Source: Asaia bogorensis
GTDB taxonomy: Bacteria; Pseudomonadota; Alphaproteobacteria; Acetobacterales; Acetobacteraceae
Assembly (NCBI RefSeq): GCF_900465345.1
Contig: NZ_UEGO01000010.1
Coordinates: forward strand, 237,848 to 301,847
DNA: 64,000 nt
Direction of reading: 5' to 3'
Shown here: positions 20,488 through 30,070 of the stretch, piece by piece
Layout: each line of letters opens with the position of its first letter
Position numbering within the stretch: position 1 is the first letter of the stretch
Translations under genes and position numbers: made by a program
Notes under the pieces: generated by a model
What the model saw: the letters and a program-made list of their open reading frames with translations, nothing else
Database searches by the model: none
Told to the model about the DNA's origin: nothing

Positions 20488-20533
20488 GCCACCCTGTCGG
20501 TATTCGCATGCTGAAGCATCAGGCCAGGGTGGC
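20488..20533 (-). other. Long-range hairpin upstream of gpmI
   Basis: A nine-base-pair perfect stem (20488-20496 with 20525-20533) encloses a smaller hairpin with arms ATGCT and AGCAT near 20508-20519. It lies between the stop of the beta-propeller gene and the gpmI start, both on the minus strand. It has no T-run, so it may be a terminator of the upstream gene or an mRNA leader structure. Confidence 0.4.
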
Positions 20534-20553
20534 TCGTCATGAGGCGCGCCCCG

Positions 20554-21492
20554 TCAGCGCCGGGGAACCAGAAAGACACCGGTTGTGGAGGACTGATGGC
20601 GCAGGATCACTGCCTCACCGCTCGCGATGTCAATACGACGTATGTTCCCGCCCAGATCACTGACAAAAGCTGTTTTCTCCTGTGGGTCGATGGCCAGTCC
20701 AATCCCTTCATCCAGCCCACGGAAAATGACCCTGTGATTGCACAGGCCATCGGCAGTCACCTCGGCCACGTTGAGACTGTTCCCGTCTGGCGGCGCGCCA
20801 CGATCCGTCCAGTAGAGACAGTTCGAAGCCGGGCAGAAATGCAGGTCGATAGGTTCAGGCAGGTGATCGGCCAGAAGGGTCACATCGTCACGTGAAGCAG
20901 GATCGGCCCCTTCGGGCAGGGCGAGCGCCATGCGGAATATGCGGCCCTTGCCTCCCTTGGGTGGCCCCTTCTGGGTCCAGTAGAGGTGTTGGCGCTCAGG
21001 GTCGAGCGTAATGCCCACGCAATGGCGTGTGATATCGCGTGTGTCTCTGGGGTAGGTGCCGTTCTGGAGCAGAACCTGCAAATCGGCGCCATCGAAACGG
21101 CTGCGCATGATGCGCATGCCCTCGCGATCGCACCAGTAAAGCCAGCCCGCCTGCGGGTCCGCCGCAAGCTGTTTGGGGGTGACGACAAGCCCGTGTCCAA
21201 CCAGGACTTCATGAGCGCTGCCATCATGACGGGCGCGTTCTATGGTGCCATCGGCGACATTGTAATCGGCGCCCATATTGGTCCAGTAGATATGTGTCCG
21301 GTCGAGCCAGATGCCGTCGGGCGTACCCCATCGCGCATCGCACCGTGAGACGACAACACCCGTCTCCGTGAGAAGCGCCGTGATCTGGGGCGGATCGGTT
21401 TCCAGCGTGTAGAGCACGTCATAGGCATCGAGCGGGGCGGCCCCTGTTTCCTCGGCGTTGCCTGTGAGAGAGTGCGGATTGTTGCGGCTCAT
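20554..21492 (-). CDS. YWTD-repeat beta-propeller protein
   Basis: A 312-residue protein with repeated motifs such as HIYWTNMG, GWLYWCDREG, HLYWTQKG and CLYWTDRG spaced by about 45-60 residues. This is the low-density-lipoprotein-receptor class B (YWTD) pattern that forms a six-bladed beta-propeller, related to SMP-30/gluconolactonase folds. There is no signal peptide. AAGGAG precedes the ATG by eight or nine bases. The substrate is unknown. A lactonase or sugar-binding role is possible, but no catalytic residues can be assigned with confidence. Confidence 0.75.
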   Translation of the reverse strand: MSRNNPHSLTGNAEETGAAPLDAYDVLYTLETDPPQITALLTETGVVVSRCDARWGTPDGIWLDRTHIYWTNMGADYNVADGTIERARHDGSAHEVLVGHGLVVTPKQLAADPQAGWLYWCDREGMRIMRSRFDGADLQVLLQNGTYPRDTRDITRHCVGITLDPERQHLYWTQKGPPKGGKGRIFRMALALPEGADPASRDDVTLLADHLPEPIDLHFCPASNCLYWTDRGAPPDGNSLNVAEVTADGLCNHRVIFRGLDEGIGLAIDPQEKTAFVSDLGGNIRRIDIASGEAVILRHQSSTTGVFLVPRR

Positions 21493-21878
21493 GATGCCTG
21501 CTCCTTGCTGATGGCACCATAAAAACCCTGCACGCAGCGCCCGCCAAGACGCGTTTGCGCGATCACGGCTTGCGTCCCCCGCTCTTAAGCCAATGGAGCG
21601 AGGGCAGGCATGGATAACTTTGCGAAGACCTTCGGCTGTGGTCCGGAAAGTGTTCCGTGTGGGGATAGTTATAAGGCGGCATTATGGCCCGCAGGCGGAT
21701 GATACCGCGTATCCTTCAGCGCACTCGCCCTGCAGCCTCAAGCCGGGAGGGCGGTCTGAGGCAACTGGCAGTGCGGTTGGATGAAACACCCTGGAAGCGG
21801 CGCGTTGAGACGCCATATCCTGTGGGCCCGAGCGGGATTTCTCCCGCATGGCCGATGATTTGCAAAGGAAGCGTCCCC
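21493..21878. other. Intergenic region between divergent genes
   Basis: This separates the beta-propeller gene (minus) from msrB (plus). Open frames here are short and show no family features. A six-base-pair hairpin (21832-21837 with 21842-21847) stands just before the msrB ribosome binding site. Nothing else is supported. Confidence 0.4.
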
Positions 21879-22277
21879 ATGACCGACGACACCCGAGAAA
21901 GCAGCGCAATGCCCAGCTGTGGCCTGCCCCTGACCGCCGAACAACATCGCGTCTTGCGTGAGCATGGCACTGAACGCCCCGGCTCAAGCCCGCTGAATGA
22001 TGAGAAGCGTGAGGGTGTCTATTACTGTGCAGGCTGCGGCGAGGCGCTGTTCGATTCAGATACCAAATATGAGAGCGGCAGCGGGTGGCCGTCCTTTTTC
22101 AAACCCCGCGATGGCATGACTGAAACGACGGTCGACAAGACCCATGGCATGACACGCATCGAGGTACATTGCGCCAAGTGCAAGGGGCATCTTGGCCACG
22201 TGTTTCCAGACGGGCCAAAGCCGACAGGGCTGCGTTTTTGCATGAATGGTGTGGCGTTGCGCTTTGAACCAAGCTGA
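21879..22277 (+). CDS. msrB: Peptide-methionine (R)-S-oxide reductase
   Basis: A 132-residue enzyme that repairs oxidised methionine (R-sulfoxide) in proteins using thioredoxin. Zinc ligands Cys50/Cys53 (YYCAGCG) and Cys98/Cys101 ([12 protein letters not shown]) are present. The catalytic Cys121 lies in [10 protein letters not shown]. The family core GSGWPSFF is intact. The start at 21879 has AAAGGAAG seven or so bases upstream, and the longer open frame from 21684 adds 65 residues unlike the family. Confidence 0.95.
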   Translation: MTDDTRESSAMPSCGLPLTAEQHRVLREHGTERPGSSPLNDEKREGVYYCAGCGEALFDSDTKYESGSGWPSFFKPRDGMTETTVDKTHGMTRIEVHCAKCKGHLGHVFPDGPKPTGLRFCMNGVALRFEPS

Positions 22278-22309
22278 CAGCGCAACGAATTCACGCTAAG
22301 GAACGCCTC

Positions 22310-22951
22310 ATGACTGCCCTTCCTTCCTCCCTGGTCGTGCTTGACCACCCGCTCGTTCAACACAAGCTGACGCGCCTGCGTCAGGCGTCGACCTCGACTG
22401 CAGGCTTCAGGCGGCTGACGCGCGAGCTCAGCCTTCTGATGTGCTACGAGGCGACGCGCGACCTCAGCACCGAACCGGTCGAGATCGAGACGCCCCTGGA
22501 GCGCATGGAAGGCCGTCAGCTTTCCGGCAAGAAGCTTTGCTTCGTGTCCATCCTGCGTGCAGGCAATGGCATCCTTGACGGGATGCTGGACCTGATCCCG
22601 GCAGCCCGCGTTGGCCATGTCGGGCTTTATCGCGACCACGACACGCTCGAAGCCGTTGAATATTACATGAAGCTGCCCGAGGACGTGGCCGACCGCGAAT
22701 GTATCGTGGTCGATCCGATGCTGGCGACGGGCCATAGCGCCGCAGCGGCCATTGATCGCATCAAGGCGAGCGGCGTGCGCAAGATCATCTTCGTCTGCCT
22801 TCTGGCTGCACCCGAGGGGGTGATCTGCCTGAATGAACGCCACCCCGATGTGCGTATCGTGACATGTGCCGTCGATCGTGGGCTGGATGAAAAAGGGTAT
22901 ATCCGCCCGGGGCTCGGTGATGCAGGCGATCGTCTTTTCGGGACACGCTGA
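22310..22951 (+). CDS. upp: Uracil phosphoribosyltransferase
   Basis: A 213-residue enzyme of pyrimidine salvage that makes UMP from uracil and PRPP. The PRPP-binding loop [19 protein letters not shown] and the uracil-binding end ([17 protein letters not shown]) are typical. AAGGA lies eight bases before the ATG. It follows msrB by 32 bases and is followed two bases later by a small unknown gene. Confidence 0.96.
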   Translation: MTALPSSLVVLDHPLVQHKLTRLRQASTSTAGFRRLTRELSLLMCYEATRDLSTEPVEIETPLERMEGRQLSGKKLCFVSILRAGNGILDGMLDLIPAARVGHVGLYRDHDTLEAVEYYMKLPEDVADRECIVVDPMLATGHSAAAAIDRIKASGVRKIIFVCLLAAPEGVICLNERHPDVRIVTCAVDRGLDEKGYIRPGLGDAGDRLFGTR

Positions 22952-22953
22952 GC

Positions 22954-23181
22954 ATGACGGGCGAAGATATCGATGAATGGCTCGATAGCTGGATCGAAGC
23001 CCACCACCAGAGCTGGGGTGAGCCCTCGCAGGCTGTCGCGGCCTGTCTCGCCGCTGCGGAAAAAAGCGGCATCAGCCCGCGTGATCTGAACGACGCGGCC
23101 AATGGTGATCTGGAGACCTATCTTCAGGAAGAAGCCGAAGCAATTGCCGAAGCGTCAGATGAGGCGCCCGAAGGCTTTTGA
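22954..23181 (+). CDS. Small acidic protein of unknown function
   Basis: A 75-residue acidic protein starting MTGEDIDEWLDSWIEAHHQ. It is rich in Asp, Glu and Ala, probably helical, and has no cysteines or membrane segment. The ATG comes two bases after the upp stop and a strong terminator follows, so it is very probably the last gene of the upp transcript. I do not recognise the family. Confidence 0.65.
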   Translation: MTGEDIDEWLDSWIEAHHQSWGEPSQAVAACLAAAEKSGISPRDLNDAANGDLETYLQEEAEAIAEASDEAPEGF

Positions 23182-23206
23182 CAGCACCTTTAATGGAGAG
23201 TTCCTG

Positions 23207-23234
23207 AACCTGCCCGATCCGGGCAGGTTTTTTT
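23207..23234 (+). terminator. Rho-independent terminator after upp operon
   Basis: A nine-base-pair stem (23207-23215 with 23221-23229), loop GATCC, followed by an uninterrupted T-run to 23234. It closes the upp and small acidic protein transcript. Confidence 0.9.
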
Positions 23235-23325
23235 GTCTTCCGCCCCGCCGTACACAGGTAGAGCGAACGTGATGGTCCTCTCCCACCGGTGATGAGCAGG
23301 GGAAGAGGGCAAGGGACACAGGATG

Positions 23326-26118
23326 TTATTTCCCCGTGCTCTTGAGCGGTGCGGGGCCGCGGATTATCTGCACCATATCCTGCGGTCTCGCCCAGTGATG
23401 GAAGGCATCCTGAACCTGAGCGGACTTCATGTCATAAACGGCCTGAGCGCGCTTATCGGGCTCGTCCAGCGACAGATCGAGACCGATCAGTGAGAGATAC
23501 TGCCCGGCAATGCCCCCGAAGCTGGCCCGTTCCATCGGAATGGCCCGCAGGATCGAGGCCTTGGCGTTCAGCAACTCATCATCGTTTACGGGATGGGTCT
23601 GCATATCGCGGACGTTACGCAGGGCAGCATCGCGTGCCCTGAGGGTCTTGTCGGGATCGGAACCGTAGGTGATCACGAAAGCGCCGCGATTGACCGACCA
23701 GCCGAAATCGCTCCCGGTTGTATAGACCATACCGGTGCGCACGCGCAGATCCTGCATGAGACGTGAGGAGAAGCCGGAGCCGAGAATCTCGTTGCCGACC
23801 TCAAGCGCATAGCGGTCCGGGTTATGGATGCCGCCGGGAACGGTCTGGGCGAGATAGACAGAATCCTGAACACGGCCCGGATCGTCAATGACAGCCTGAG
23901 ACGGCTTGTTCAGCGGGCGGTCCGGCAGGTCGACGGCAGGTTTCGGGCCGGTTGCCTTCCATCCTGCAAAGGCCTTCTCGACCGCATCGCGCGCCTTTTC
24001 GGGGGTGATGTCACCGATGACGAAGATACTCGTCAGATCGGGACGATAGGCTGCCTTGTAGAAATTCTGGACGTCGGCAAGCGTGATGGAGGACAGCGTC
24101 TGTGGGGTGGTTTCACGCAGTGATGGATCGTTTGCCGGTGCAAGGGCTCTGGTCAGGGCGCGCTGGAAGCGATAGCCGGGCGACTGCATCACCCCGGCCT
24201 GCGACGCCACCGCCTGCTGCTTGAGAATGGCAAAGGCCTGCGCCGGGAAAGCCGGATGGAGCTCCATCTCGGCAAGAAGGGACAGCGTCTTCTCGAAATT
24301 GGGTGTGAGCGTGCTGAGAGAGAAGGAGGTGCCCCCATCGGCATCGGAGGCTAGATCATCCAGCGCTGCTGCCATGGCAAGGCGATCATGGGTCTTGCTG
24401 CCATAAAGGAACAGATCGCCCGTCAGACCGGCCACACCGTCCTTGCCCTTGGGCTGTTGCAGGTCGTTGTTATGGCGGATGCTGCCATAGAGCACGATGG
24501 TATGGCTGACATGCTCGGGCTGGACCAGCAGGGTGATGCCATTGCTGAGCGTGTATCGTGTCGGCTGGGCAAGCGGCTTGGGGGCTGGCAGATCGGCCAG
24601 TGCTGTCGCGGCCCAGTCGGGCAGGGCAATGTTCTTGCCCGGCGGCGGCAGGAGGGATTCGGGTCCCTTGTTGCTGCTGATATTGGGCGATTTCCCTCCA
24701 GACGGCGTCAGGATACCGGTCACCGCATGGTCTGGGTCGAGGATGGTTGCCGCAAGCGCATTCACCATCTGGGGTGTGACGGCGTTATAGGCTTTGACCA
24801 GCTCGGCAGGGGATTCCAGGCCATTATAGGCGAGGGCACTGGCCCAGCTCTGGGTCAGATCGGTTACGCTGTTGGCGTTGTATTCGAGCGCTGCGATTTC
24901 CTTGCGCTTGGCGGCCTCGACGAGTTCGGCAGGCACACCCTTGCTGCGCAGGGTTGAGAGGATCGAGCGTATTTCGCCCAGAAGGGCCTCGGGGTTCTGC
25001 CCCTTGGGGAAAGCGGCAAGCGCATTGCCAACCCCTGCCTGCTTGCGGGCATTATAGGAAAACTCGGTAGCCAGCGCCTTGCCCTGTGGCACAAGCGCAA
25101 AAAGCGCCCCACGCTGGCTGCCAAGCACATCGGCCAGGATCTGTGCCGTTGCCGCATCGGGGCTGCCGGCACCGGGCATACGAAAACCGATGCTCAATAT
25201 GCCCGTGGCATAATCGCTATCGAGCGTGATAGTGCGGGGCTTGACCGGGGCCGGGGTGATGACCGGGCGTGCTGGCAGCTTGCCCGCTGGAATGGCACCG
25301 AACTGTGCTTTTACCTTCTCGAGCGTGGTCTTGGGATCGACATCCCCCACGATCAGCAGGATGGCGTTATTCGGCTGGTACCAGCTGTCATAGAAGCCGC
25401 GCAGCAGTTTGGCATCGGTCTTGTCGAAAGACTCGCGTGTGCCAAGGGCGTCATGCTCGTAGGGTGTGCCTGCGAAAAGGGCGAGGTTTTGCTGGATGGT
25501 AAAGCGCTCGAACGGCATCGACACATCACGCGCGACTTCCTGCTCGATGGCACCGCGCTCATGCGACCAGTCAGCGTCGCTCAGCAGGACGTTGCGCATA
25601 CGATCGGCTTCGATCCTGAGCAGCACATCCAGATAATGAGACGGGGCCTGAAAATAATACTGGGTTGTATCCTCGGTGGTGAAGGCGTTGCTCACATTGC
25701 CGATACGGGCGCTGACCGTCGAAAGCTGGTCACGGCTCAGCCCTTTCGACCCGTTGAACATCATGTGCTCGAGCGCATGAGCGGTACCGGGAAAGCCTGC
25801 CGGGGCAGAAGCGGAGCCCGCGAGGTAGATCACCTGTGTCTGAACGACAGGGGCCAGACGGTCGGGCACGATGACAACCCGCAGACCGTTGGAGAGGGTC
25901 TCACGCACTGCGCTATCCATTGCCGTCGCGCCATGCGAGGTTGGTGTCCCCTCGGTGCGGCTCGCAGATGTCCCGCTCGGGGAGGCGCCGGTAGCAGCGC
26001 CCTGCTGGACCGTCGCTTCGGCAGCCATCGAGGGTGCTGAAACCGCGACAGACAGCGTCGGGGCAACAAGCAGGCTGGACGCCAGTAGCGCCTTACGCAA
26101 TGGGGGCAGCACGGACAT
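23326..26118 (-). CDS. M16 zinc metallopeptidase, two-domain, exported
   Basis: A 930-residue protein with a signal peptide (KALLASSLLVAPTLSVAVSA). The inverted zinc motif is HALEH (His114, Glu117, His118), and Glu194 is the third ligand 76 residues on. A second M16 unit in the C-terminal half lacks the motif, as is usual in these fused pairs. It probably degrades peptides in the periplasm or acts at the outer membrane. AAGGGAG lies seven bases before the ATG. The downstream end is followed by about 90 bases to the upp terminator on the opposite strand. Confidence 0.92.
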   Translation of the reverse strand: MSVLPPLRKALLASSLLVAPTLSVAVSAPSMAAEATVQQGAATGASPSGTSASRTEGTPTSHGATAMDSAVRETLSNGLRVVIVPDRLAPVVQTQVIYLAGSASAPAGFPGTAHALEHMMFNGSKGLSRDQLSTVSARIGNVSNAFTTEDTTQYYFQAPSHYLDVLLRIEADRMRNVLLSDADWSHERGAIEQEVARDVSMPFERFTIQQNLALFAGTPYEHDALGTRESFDKTDAKLLRGFYDSWYQPNNAILLIVGDVDPKTTLEKVKAQFGAIPAGKLPARPVITPAPVKPRTITLDSDYATGILSIGFRMPGAGSPDAATAQILADVLGSQRGALFALVPQGKALATEFSYNARKQAGVGNALAAFPKGQNPEALLGEIRSILSTLRSKGVPAELVEAAKRKEIAALEYNANSVTDLTQSWASALAYNGLESPAELVKAYNAVTPQMVNALAATILDPDHAVTGILTPSGGKSPNISSNKGPESLLPPPGKNIALPDWAATALADLPAPKPLAQPTRYTLSNGITLLVQPEHVSHTIVLYGSIRHNNDLQQPKGKDGVAGLTGDLFLYGSKTHDRLAMAAALDDLASDADGGTSFSLSTLTPNFEKTLSLLAEMELHPAFPAQAFAILKQQAVASQAGVMQSPGYRFQRALTRALAPANDPSLRETTPQTLSSITLADVQNFYKAAYRPDLTSIFVIGDITPEKARDAVEKAFAGWKATGPKPAVDLPDRPLNKPSQAVIDDPGRVQDSVYLAQTVPGGIHNPDRYALEVGNEILGSGFSSRLMQDLRVRTGMVYTTGSDFGWSVNRGAFVITYGSDPDKTLRARDAALRNVRDMQTHPVNDDELLNAKASILRAIPMERASFGGIAGQYLSLIGLDLSLDEPDKRAQAVYDMKSAQVQDAFHHWARPQDMVQIIRGPAPLKSTGK

Positions 26119-26267
26119 TCATAACTCCCTTGGGGTCTCGTTCAGTCAGGCGGATCGACATGGAATGACACTATGTAACGGACGCAGCGTAACAGCTTGG
26201 CATGATCTGTCCATGCCGTGTGCCTGTGTGGTGCCGCCCAGTGATGGGCGTCTGGCGGGCCGCCTGG

Positions 26268-27650
26268 TCAGCGCGGCGGTTCCAGTGGCCAGTCCTGCCG
26301 AGCCAGCGCATGCGGCGTTATGATGTAGAGCAGGGCCACGACAACGATGGCGCCCAGGGGCAGCAACCCACGCCACCAGAAAGCACTCTCGATCATTAAA
26401 GCTGTGCAGGCCTGAAGCACGATGACAACGCCGCTGATCGTGAGAACCATATTGACGGCAGGCCGGTTAAGGCGGGCGGAGAGCAGGCCAAGACATGGCA
26501 CGCATACGGTCCCAACCAGAAGAATACCCGCGGCAAGCCCCCATATCAGGGAATGGAAGAGGGGAAGGTTTTTGCCATACCAGCTCACCAGCCCAAGCCA
26601 CAGGCCGGACACGCCTCCGGCAAAGACGGCCGTCATGAGGTGAAGCTGAAGCAGCTTGCGGGTAAAGGCTGCCTTGTCGCCAAAGGGGCAAAGCGCAACG
26701 AGAAAGGGCCAGTCCGTGCGCTTCTGGAATTTCTGGCAAAGACCAAGGGCCACGAGGAGCGTGGCCTGTCGGGCATAGCCGGGTAGGCTGTGGCGGAACG
26801 CATCAATTGTCGGAAGATGACCGTCCATGACCAAAAGCATAATGGCGCTCAGCGCAGCGAAAATCAGGGTGCCGCCAATCTGGACGAGGGCGACGATCAC
26901 AGGTCGTGTTGTCAGGAACTGGTCCTGCAGCGGGATATGTGGCAGAAAGCCTGGCCGCCACATGAGGCAGGAAATGACAGGCTGCAGCAGCCTTGGGAAA
27001 TGATCCCTACCGACCAAGCCGGTTTCCGGCAGTGGGTCCAGGCGGTAATCGCGAAACCGGTATTCGTACAGGGCAATGCCCAGACCAGCCAGGAGCAACC
27101 CGAGCGCTACGGGCCAGGGGGCAGTAAAGATCAGAAGCTGGATTTTTGGGACCAGCAGCAGAATGAACCCGATACGCGAGACAATACGCCGCATGATGCG
27201 CGTGGCGCGCCGCATCGCTTTGGGGCCTGTCTGATCCGCGCCCGACCACAGGGCCAGAGCCAATGCCTCGACGGAAAGCGTGTTGAGGAGTTGGGCCCCC
27301 ATCAAAAGGGGCGGGGCGCAGAGAACGGTGAAGGCGATGGCGATAATTGCGTGGACGGCGCAATACTCACCGTGTTGCAGGCGAGGCAGCATGAACGTGA
27401 CGGGTGAGCGTATCTGGCGCCAGTAATGGGTGTTGACGGAACTGAACGCACTCAGCAGCAAGACCCACCATGCGGACATGACAAGGTTGACCAGCACCGG
27501 CAGGCCATCGACATGCGGTGGCGCCAGACGGAGCCAGACCGCTATACTATAGCATATGACGGCATAAAGCAGTCCGAGCAGAACCATGGGATTTTCGCGC
27601 AGGAAAATCGGTGAGGCGTAGAGCCTCATGGCGCGCAGGGTATCCCTCAT
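26268..27650 (-). CDS. Membrane protein, probable ABC-2-type permease
   Basis: A 460-residue protein with ten to twelve hydrophobic segments, for example MVLLGLLYAVICYSIAVWL near residue 23, FILLLVPKIQLLIFTAPWPV near 175 and VNMVLTISGVVIVLQACTAL near 405. The sequence itself is not one I recognise. The assignment rests on its ATG overlapping the stop of the adjacent ABC ATPase gene by four bases and on its topology. The substrate is unknown. Confidence 0.7.
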   Translation of the reverse strand: MRDTLRAMRLYASPIFLRENPMVLLGLLYAVICYSIAVWLRLAPPHVDGLPVLVNLVMSAWWVLLLSAFSSVNTHYWRQIRSPVTFMLPRLQHGEYCAVHAIIAIAFTVLCAPPLLMGAQLLNTLSVEALALALWSGADQTGPKAMRRATRIMRRIVSRIGFILLLVPKIQLLIFTAPWPVALGLLLAGLGIALYEYRFRDYRLDPLPETGLVGRDHFPRLLQPVISCLMWRPGFLPHIPLQDQFLTTRPVIVALVQIGGTLIFAALSAIMLLVMDGHLPTIDAFRHSLPGYARQATLLVALGLCQKFQKRTDWPFLVALCPFGDKAAFTRKLLQLHLMTAVFAGGVSGLWLGLVSWYGKNLPLFHSLIWGLAAGILLVGTVCVPCLGLLSARLNRPAVNMVLTISGVVIVLQACTALMIESAFWWRGLLPLGAIVVVALLYIITPHALARQDWPLEPPR

Positions 27651-28501
27651 CGCGTCATTGCCAGAAAGAAGGCTTCCAGATCGCCGGGTAGCGTTGGCAG
27701 GCCAAGAGCTTCATGGGCGGGTGTCCAGCCTTCAACCCAGACACTTCCGTCAGGAAGATCGACAAGAACGCGAAGTCCGTGATGCGCGTCGGGCCATTGG
27801 GCGAGATGGCGGATATGGCTGTTGAATTGGCAGGAATCGACCGTACTGATGATCTGGCCCTTGTTGAGCGTCACAAAGCGATCGCAGATCCGCTCCAGAT
27901 CGGAGATGATATGCGAAGAGAGCAGCACTGTTGCGCCGCGCTGCTTCACGGTTTCTGCCAGCAGGGCGATGAAATCGTGGCGGGCGAGGGGATCGAGGCT
28001 GGCAACGGGTTCATCCAGCACAATAAGATCGGGTGAAAAGCGCAAGGCCAGCACGATGGCCAGACGCTGTCTTTCGCCCCCTGAGAGAGCCGAGATACGC
28101 GATTTCGGATCAAGACTGGCCCATTGCGACCAGCTTTTATCCTCGCATGGCTGCGTTGTACTGCCTGCGTCTGCTCGTGGTTGGCTGTTATGGAAGGCCG
28201 CCAGATAGTCGAGCAATTCCTGAACGCGAAACCAAGTGAGGCCGGTCATTGTCTGCGGAACGAAGCCAATCCGCTCACGGAGTGATGGGGTAAGCGCATC
28301 CGCTGAATGGCCCCAGACCCTGATCGATCCGGAATCCGGTTGCAGCAAGCCAAGCAGGCAGCCAATCAGGGTGGTCTTGCCTGCGCCGTTGGGGCCAAGC
28401 AGAGCCGTAATACTGCCTTGTTCCAGATTGAGAGAGACCTGATCCAGCACGCGCCTTGCGCCGTAGCTTTTGGAAAGACTCTCTATCACAACTGGAAACA
28501 T
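27647..28501 (-). CDS. ABC transporter ATP-binding protein
   Basis: A 284-residue ATPase from MFPVVIESLSKSYG. Walker A is GPNGAGKTT, signature LSGGERQRLAIVLAL, Walker B LIVLDEPVASLD, and the H-loop is in LLSSHIISDLERI. This fits the CcmA/NatA type that works with ABC-2 permeases. An insert of about 25 residues (SQPRADAGSTTQPCEDKS region) sits before the signature helix. The C-terminal 65 residues form an extra domain. The open frame extends upstream to 28705 but that part has no family match. The permease gene follows with a four-base overlap. Confidence 0.88.
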   Translation of the reverse strand: MFPVVIESLSKSYGARRVLDQVSLNLEQGSITALLGPNGAGKTTLIGCLLGLLQPDSGSIRVWGHSADALTPSLRERIGFVPQTMTGLTWFRVQELLDYLAAFHNSQPRADAGSTTQPCEDKSWSQWASLDPKSRISALSGGERQRLAIVLALRFSPDLIVLDEPVASLDPLARHDFIALLAETVKQRGATVLLSSHIISDLERICDRFVTLNKGQIISTVDSCQFNSHIRHLAQWPDAHHGLRVLVDLPDGSVWVEGWTPAHEALGLPTLPGDLEAFFLAMTR

Positions 28502-28957
28502 GACGATCCGGCCACCCTGTATAGCGTCGATTGACTGCGATCTTGTTCCATATTGTTCCGTTAGAAAACCGATAAATGGAGTCGGTTGAGCCGGTTTGTT
28601 GGAAATCACGCCTCCTGTGCACGGGCTGAACATCGAGCAGGAGTTGGGCCTTTTGGCTTTCGGGCAGAGGCTCATCTCCCGGCCACTTATGTCCAGGCGA
28701 ACCACGCCCTGAACTTGCCATATGGCTGATGATCTGTACCGGACGAATGAGCGTATTCTACTCGATTGTGATCATGACGCGCGCCAGAGTGAGCCTGTGT
28801 CTGCCCGGGTCTGCTTTACGGTTGGGGTTGTTTCAGGCTGCGACACGGAGCGCTGTTTGCAGCGTGAGAGGGCGCACTTCACCCTGTAGTCGTAACCTTG
28901 CACGGTGAGGCGAAGAAAACAGATGCGTCCGCCGGAGCGGCGCGGTAAGTCAGCGTC
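28502..28957. other. Intergenic region, nothing recognised
   Basis: About 450 bases between the divergent ABC operon and the 174-residue membrane protein gene. It contains an upstream extension of the ATPase reading frame that I do not believe is translated. No hairpin with a T-run or clear promoter stands out. Confidence 0.35.
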
Positions 28958-29482
28958 ATGTCCTTTGTCGAACGCGTCAATCAGGCCGATCTCTGGCTGC
29001 TCGATAAGATCTTCCAGCCTGTATCCGACAGGTTGCCCGAACGGCTTTCTGCTGCCGAACTGGGGATGAGCCTTCAGCTTGGTGCGATCCTGTTCTTTCT
29101 GGCAGCCATTGCCATTCTGATCTTCACGGGTGCCACATCACTCAGCGGGTCGATGTTCAACATCCTCAACTGGGTGCTGTTCGTCTGCTTCTACATGGCG
29201 ATCCAGCGCATGCGCCCGCTGGTACGTGCTGGTCAGGCCAACCCGCTGCGCAGCTTCCTGCTGGGCATGAGGCCGCTCGGTATCGTCTGGCTGGGGGTAT
29301 CCCTGTGGAATGGCGTGTCGGGCAGCGGCCTGATCATGCTGGTCGATCTGTTCATCAACATTACCAACCTAATTTTCGTGATCGGGCTCTATTTCGTCTC
29401 CTGCCAGCCACGCCCTCCGGCACGCCGCACGAGCAAGAGCCGCGCCCATCTGACCCCCATCATGGGCGGTGTGCAGGATTAG
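28958..29482 (+). CDS. Small membrane protein, unknown function
   Basis: A 174-residue protein with three or four membrane segments (LQLGAILFFLAAIAILIFTG near 41-60, then MFNILNWVLFVCFYMAI, PLGIVWLGVSLWNGV, and ITNLIFVIGLYFVS) and basic ends. Codon usage matches its neighbours. I do not recognise the family. It stands alone between two intergenic regions. Confidence 0.65.
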   Translation: MSFVERVNQADLWLLDKIFQPVSDRLPERLSAAELGMSLQLGAILFFLAAIAILIFTGATSLSGSMFNILNWVLFVCFYMAIQRMRPLVRAGQANPLRSFLLGMRPLGIVWLGVSLWNGVSGSGLIMLVDLFINITNLIFVIGLYFVSCQPRPPARRTSKSRAHLTPIMGGVQD

Positions 29483-29747
29483 GGGGCAGGACTGAGCGAA
29501 TTCACGTCCGCACAGTGCGGTTAAGTCACTGACGCACCGCATTTGATGTACTGGATCCTGGGATTTTGCCGCAATCGAGAGTGATGCTTGGATGCGTTGC
29601 GATCAGTATGCAGTCGGCGAAAACTGAGCGGATGAACTGTTCAGGTAAATCACGACAAAAAAATGTTGATCTCACTCGCTATGAAAAGATGCCTCAGTAT
29701 AAGGTAGAGTTTCTCCATTCATAAGTCTGGAGATCCGAATAATAAAA

Positions 29748-29945
29748 ATGGCCAAGCTAGACGGGAAGCCGATAAGCGCTGCGGATACCATCGCTTATCG
29801 AGAGAGGACCGGGAAAAAGGGCTATATCTATGCCTGCCCGGAATGTGGAACGCCGGCAAGAATTCACAAGGATGCCGATCAGGAGGGGCATTTCGAGCAC
29901 AAGACGCGAGTGGAGAAATGTTCCCTCTCGCATGTGCCCCGCTGA
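29748..29945 (+). CDS. Small zinc-ribbon-like protein in an AT-rich patch
   Basis: A 65-residue basic protein. It has CPECGTPARI followed by two His (HFEHKT) and a further Cys (EKCSLSH). This spacing resembles the zinc finger at the start of CoiA-type competence proteins, but only as a short stand-alone piece. The stretch 29640-29750 upstream is markedly AT-rich compared with the window. A TATAAG at 29698-29703 could be a -10 element, and GGAG lies about 15 bases before the ATG, which is far. It may be a recently acquired gene. The functional call is weak. Confidence 0.5.
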   Translation: MAKLDGKPISAADTIAYRERTGKKGYIYACPECGTPARIHKDADQEGHFEHKTRVEKCSLSHVPR

Positions 29946-30070
29946 AGGCTGAGGCCGACGCGCCTTATCGTGCATAAATCTGGTGAGGGGCGTTGCGTCT
30001 ATACGCGCAATGGCCTGAGACATCTCGCAGCGCTGGGCTGTTTCGCTTTCGATCCTGCCGCTTGTAGAGC

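Noticed and set aside
28502..28705. N-terminal extension of the ABC ATPase frame
   Set aside because: ATPases of this type begin just before the first strand at MFPVVIES. The extension has no similarity to the family.
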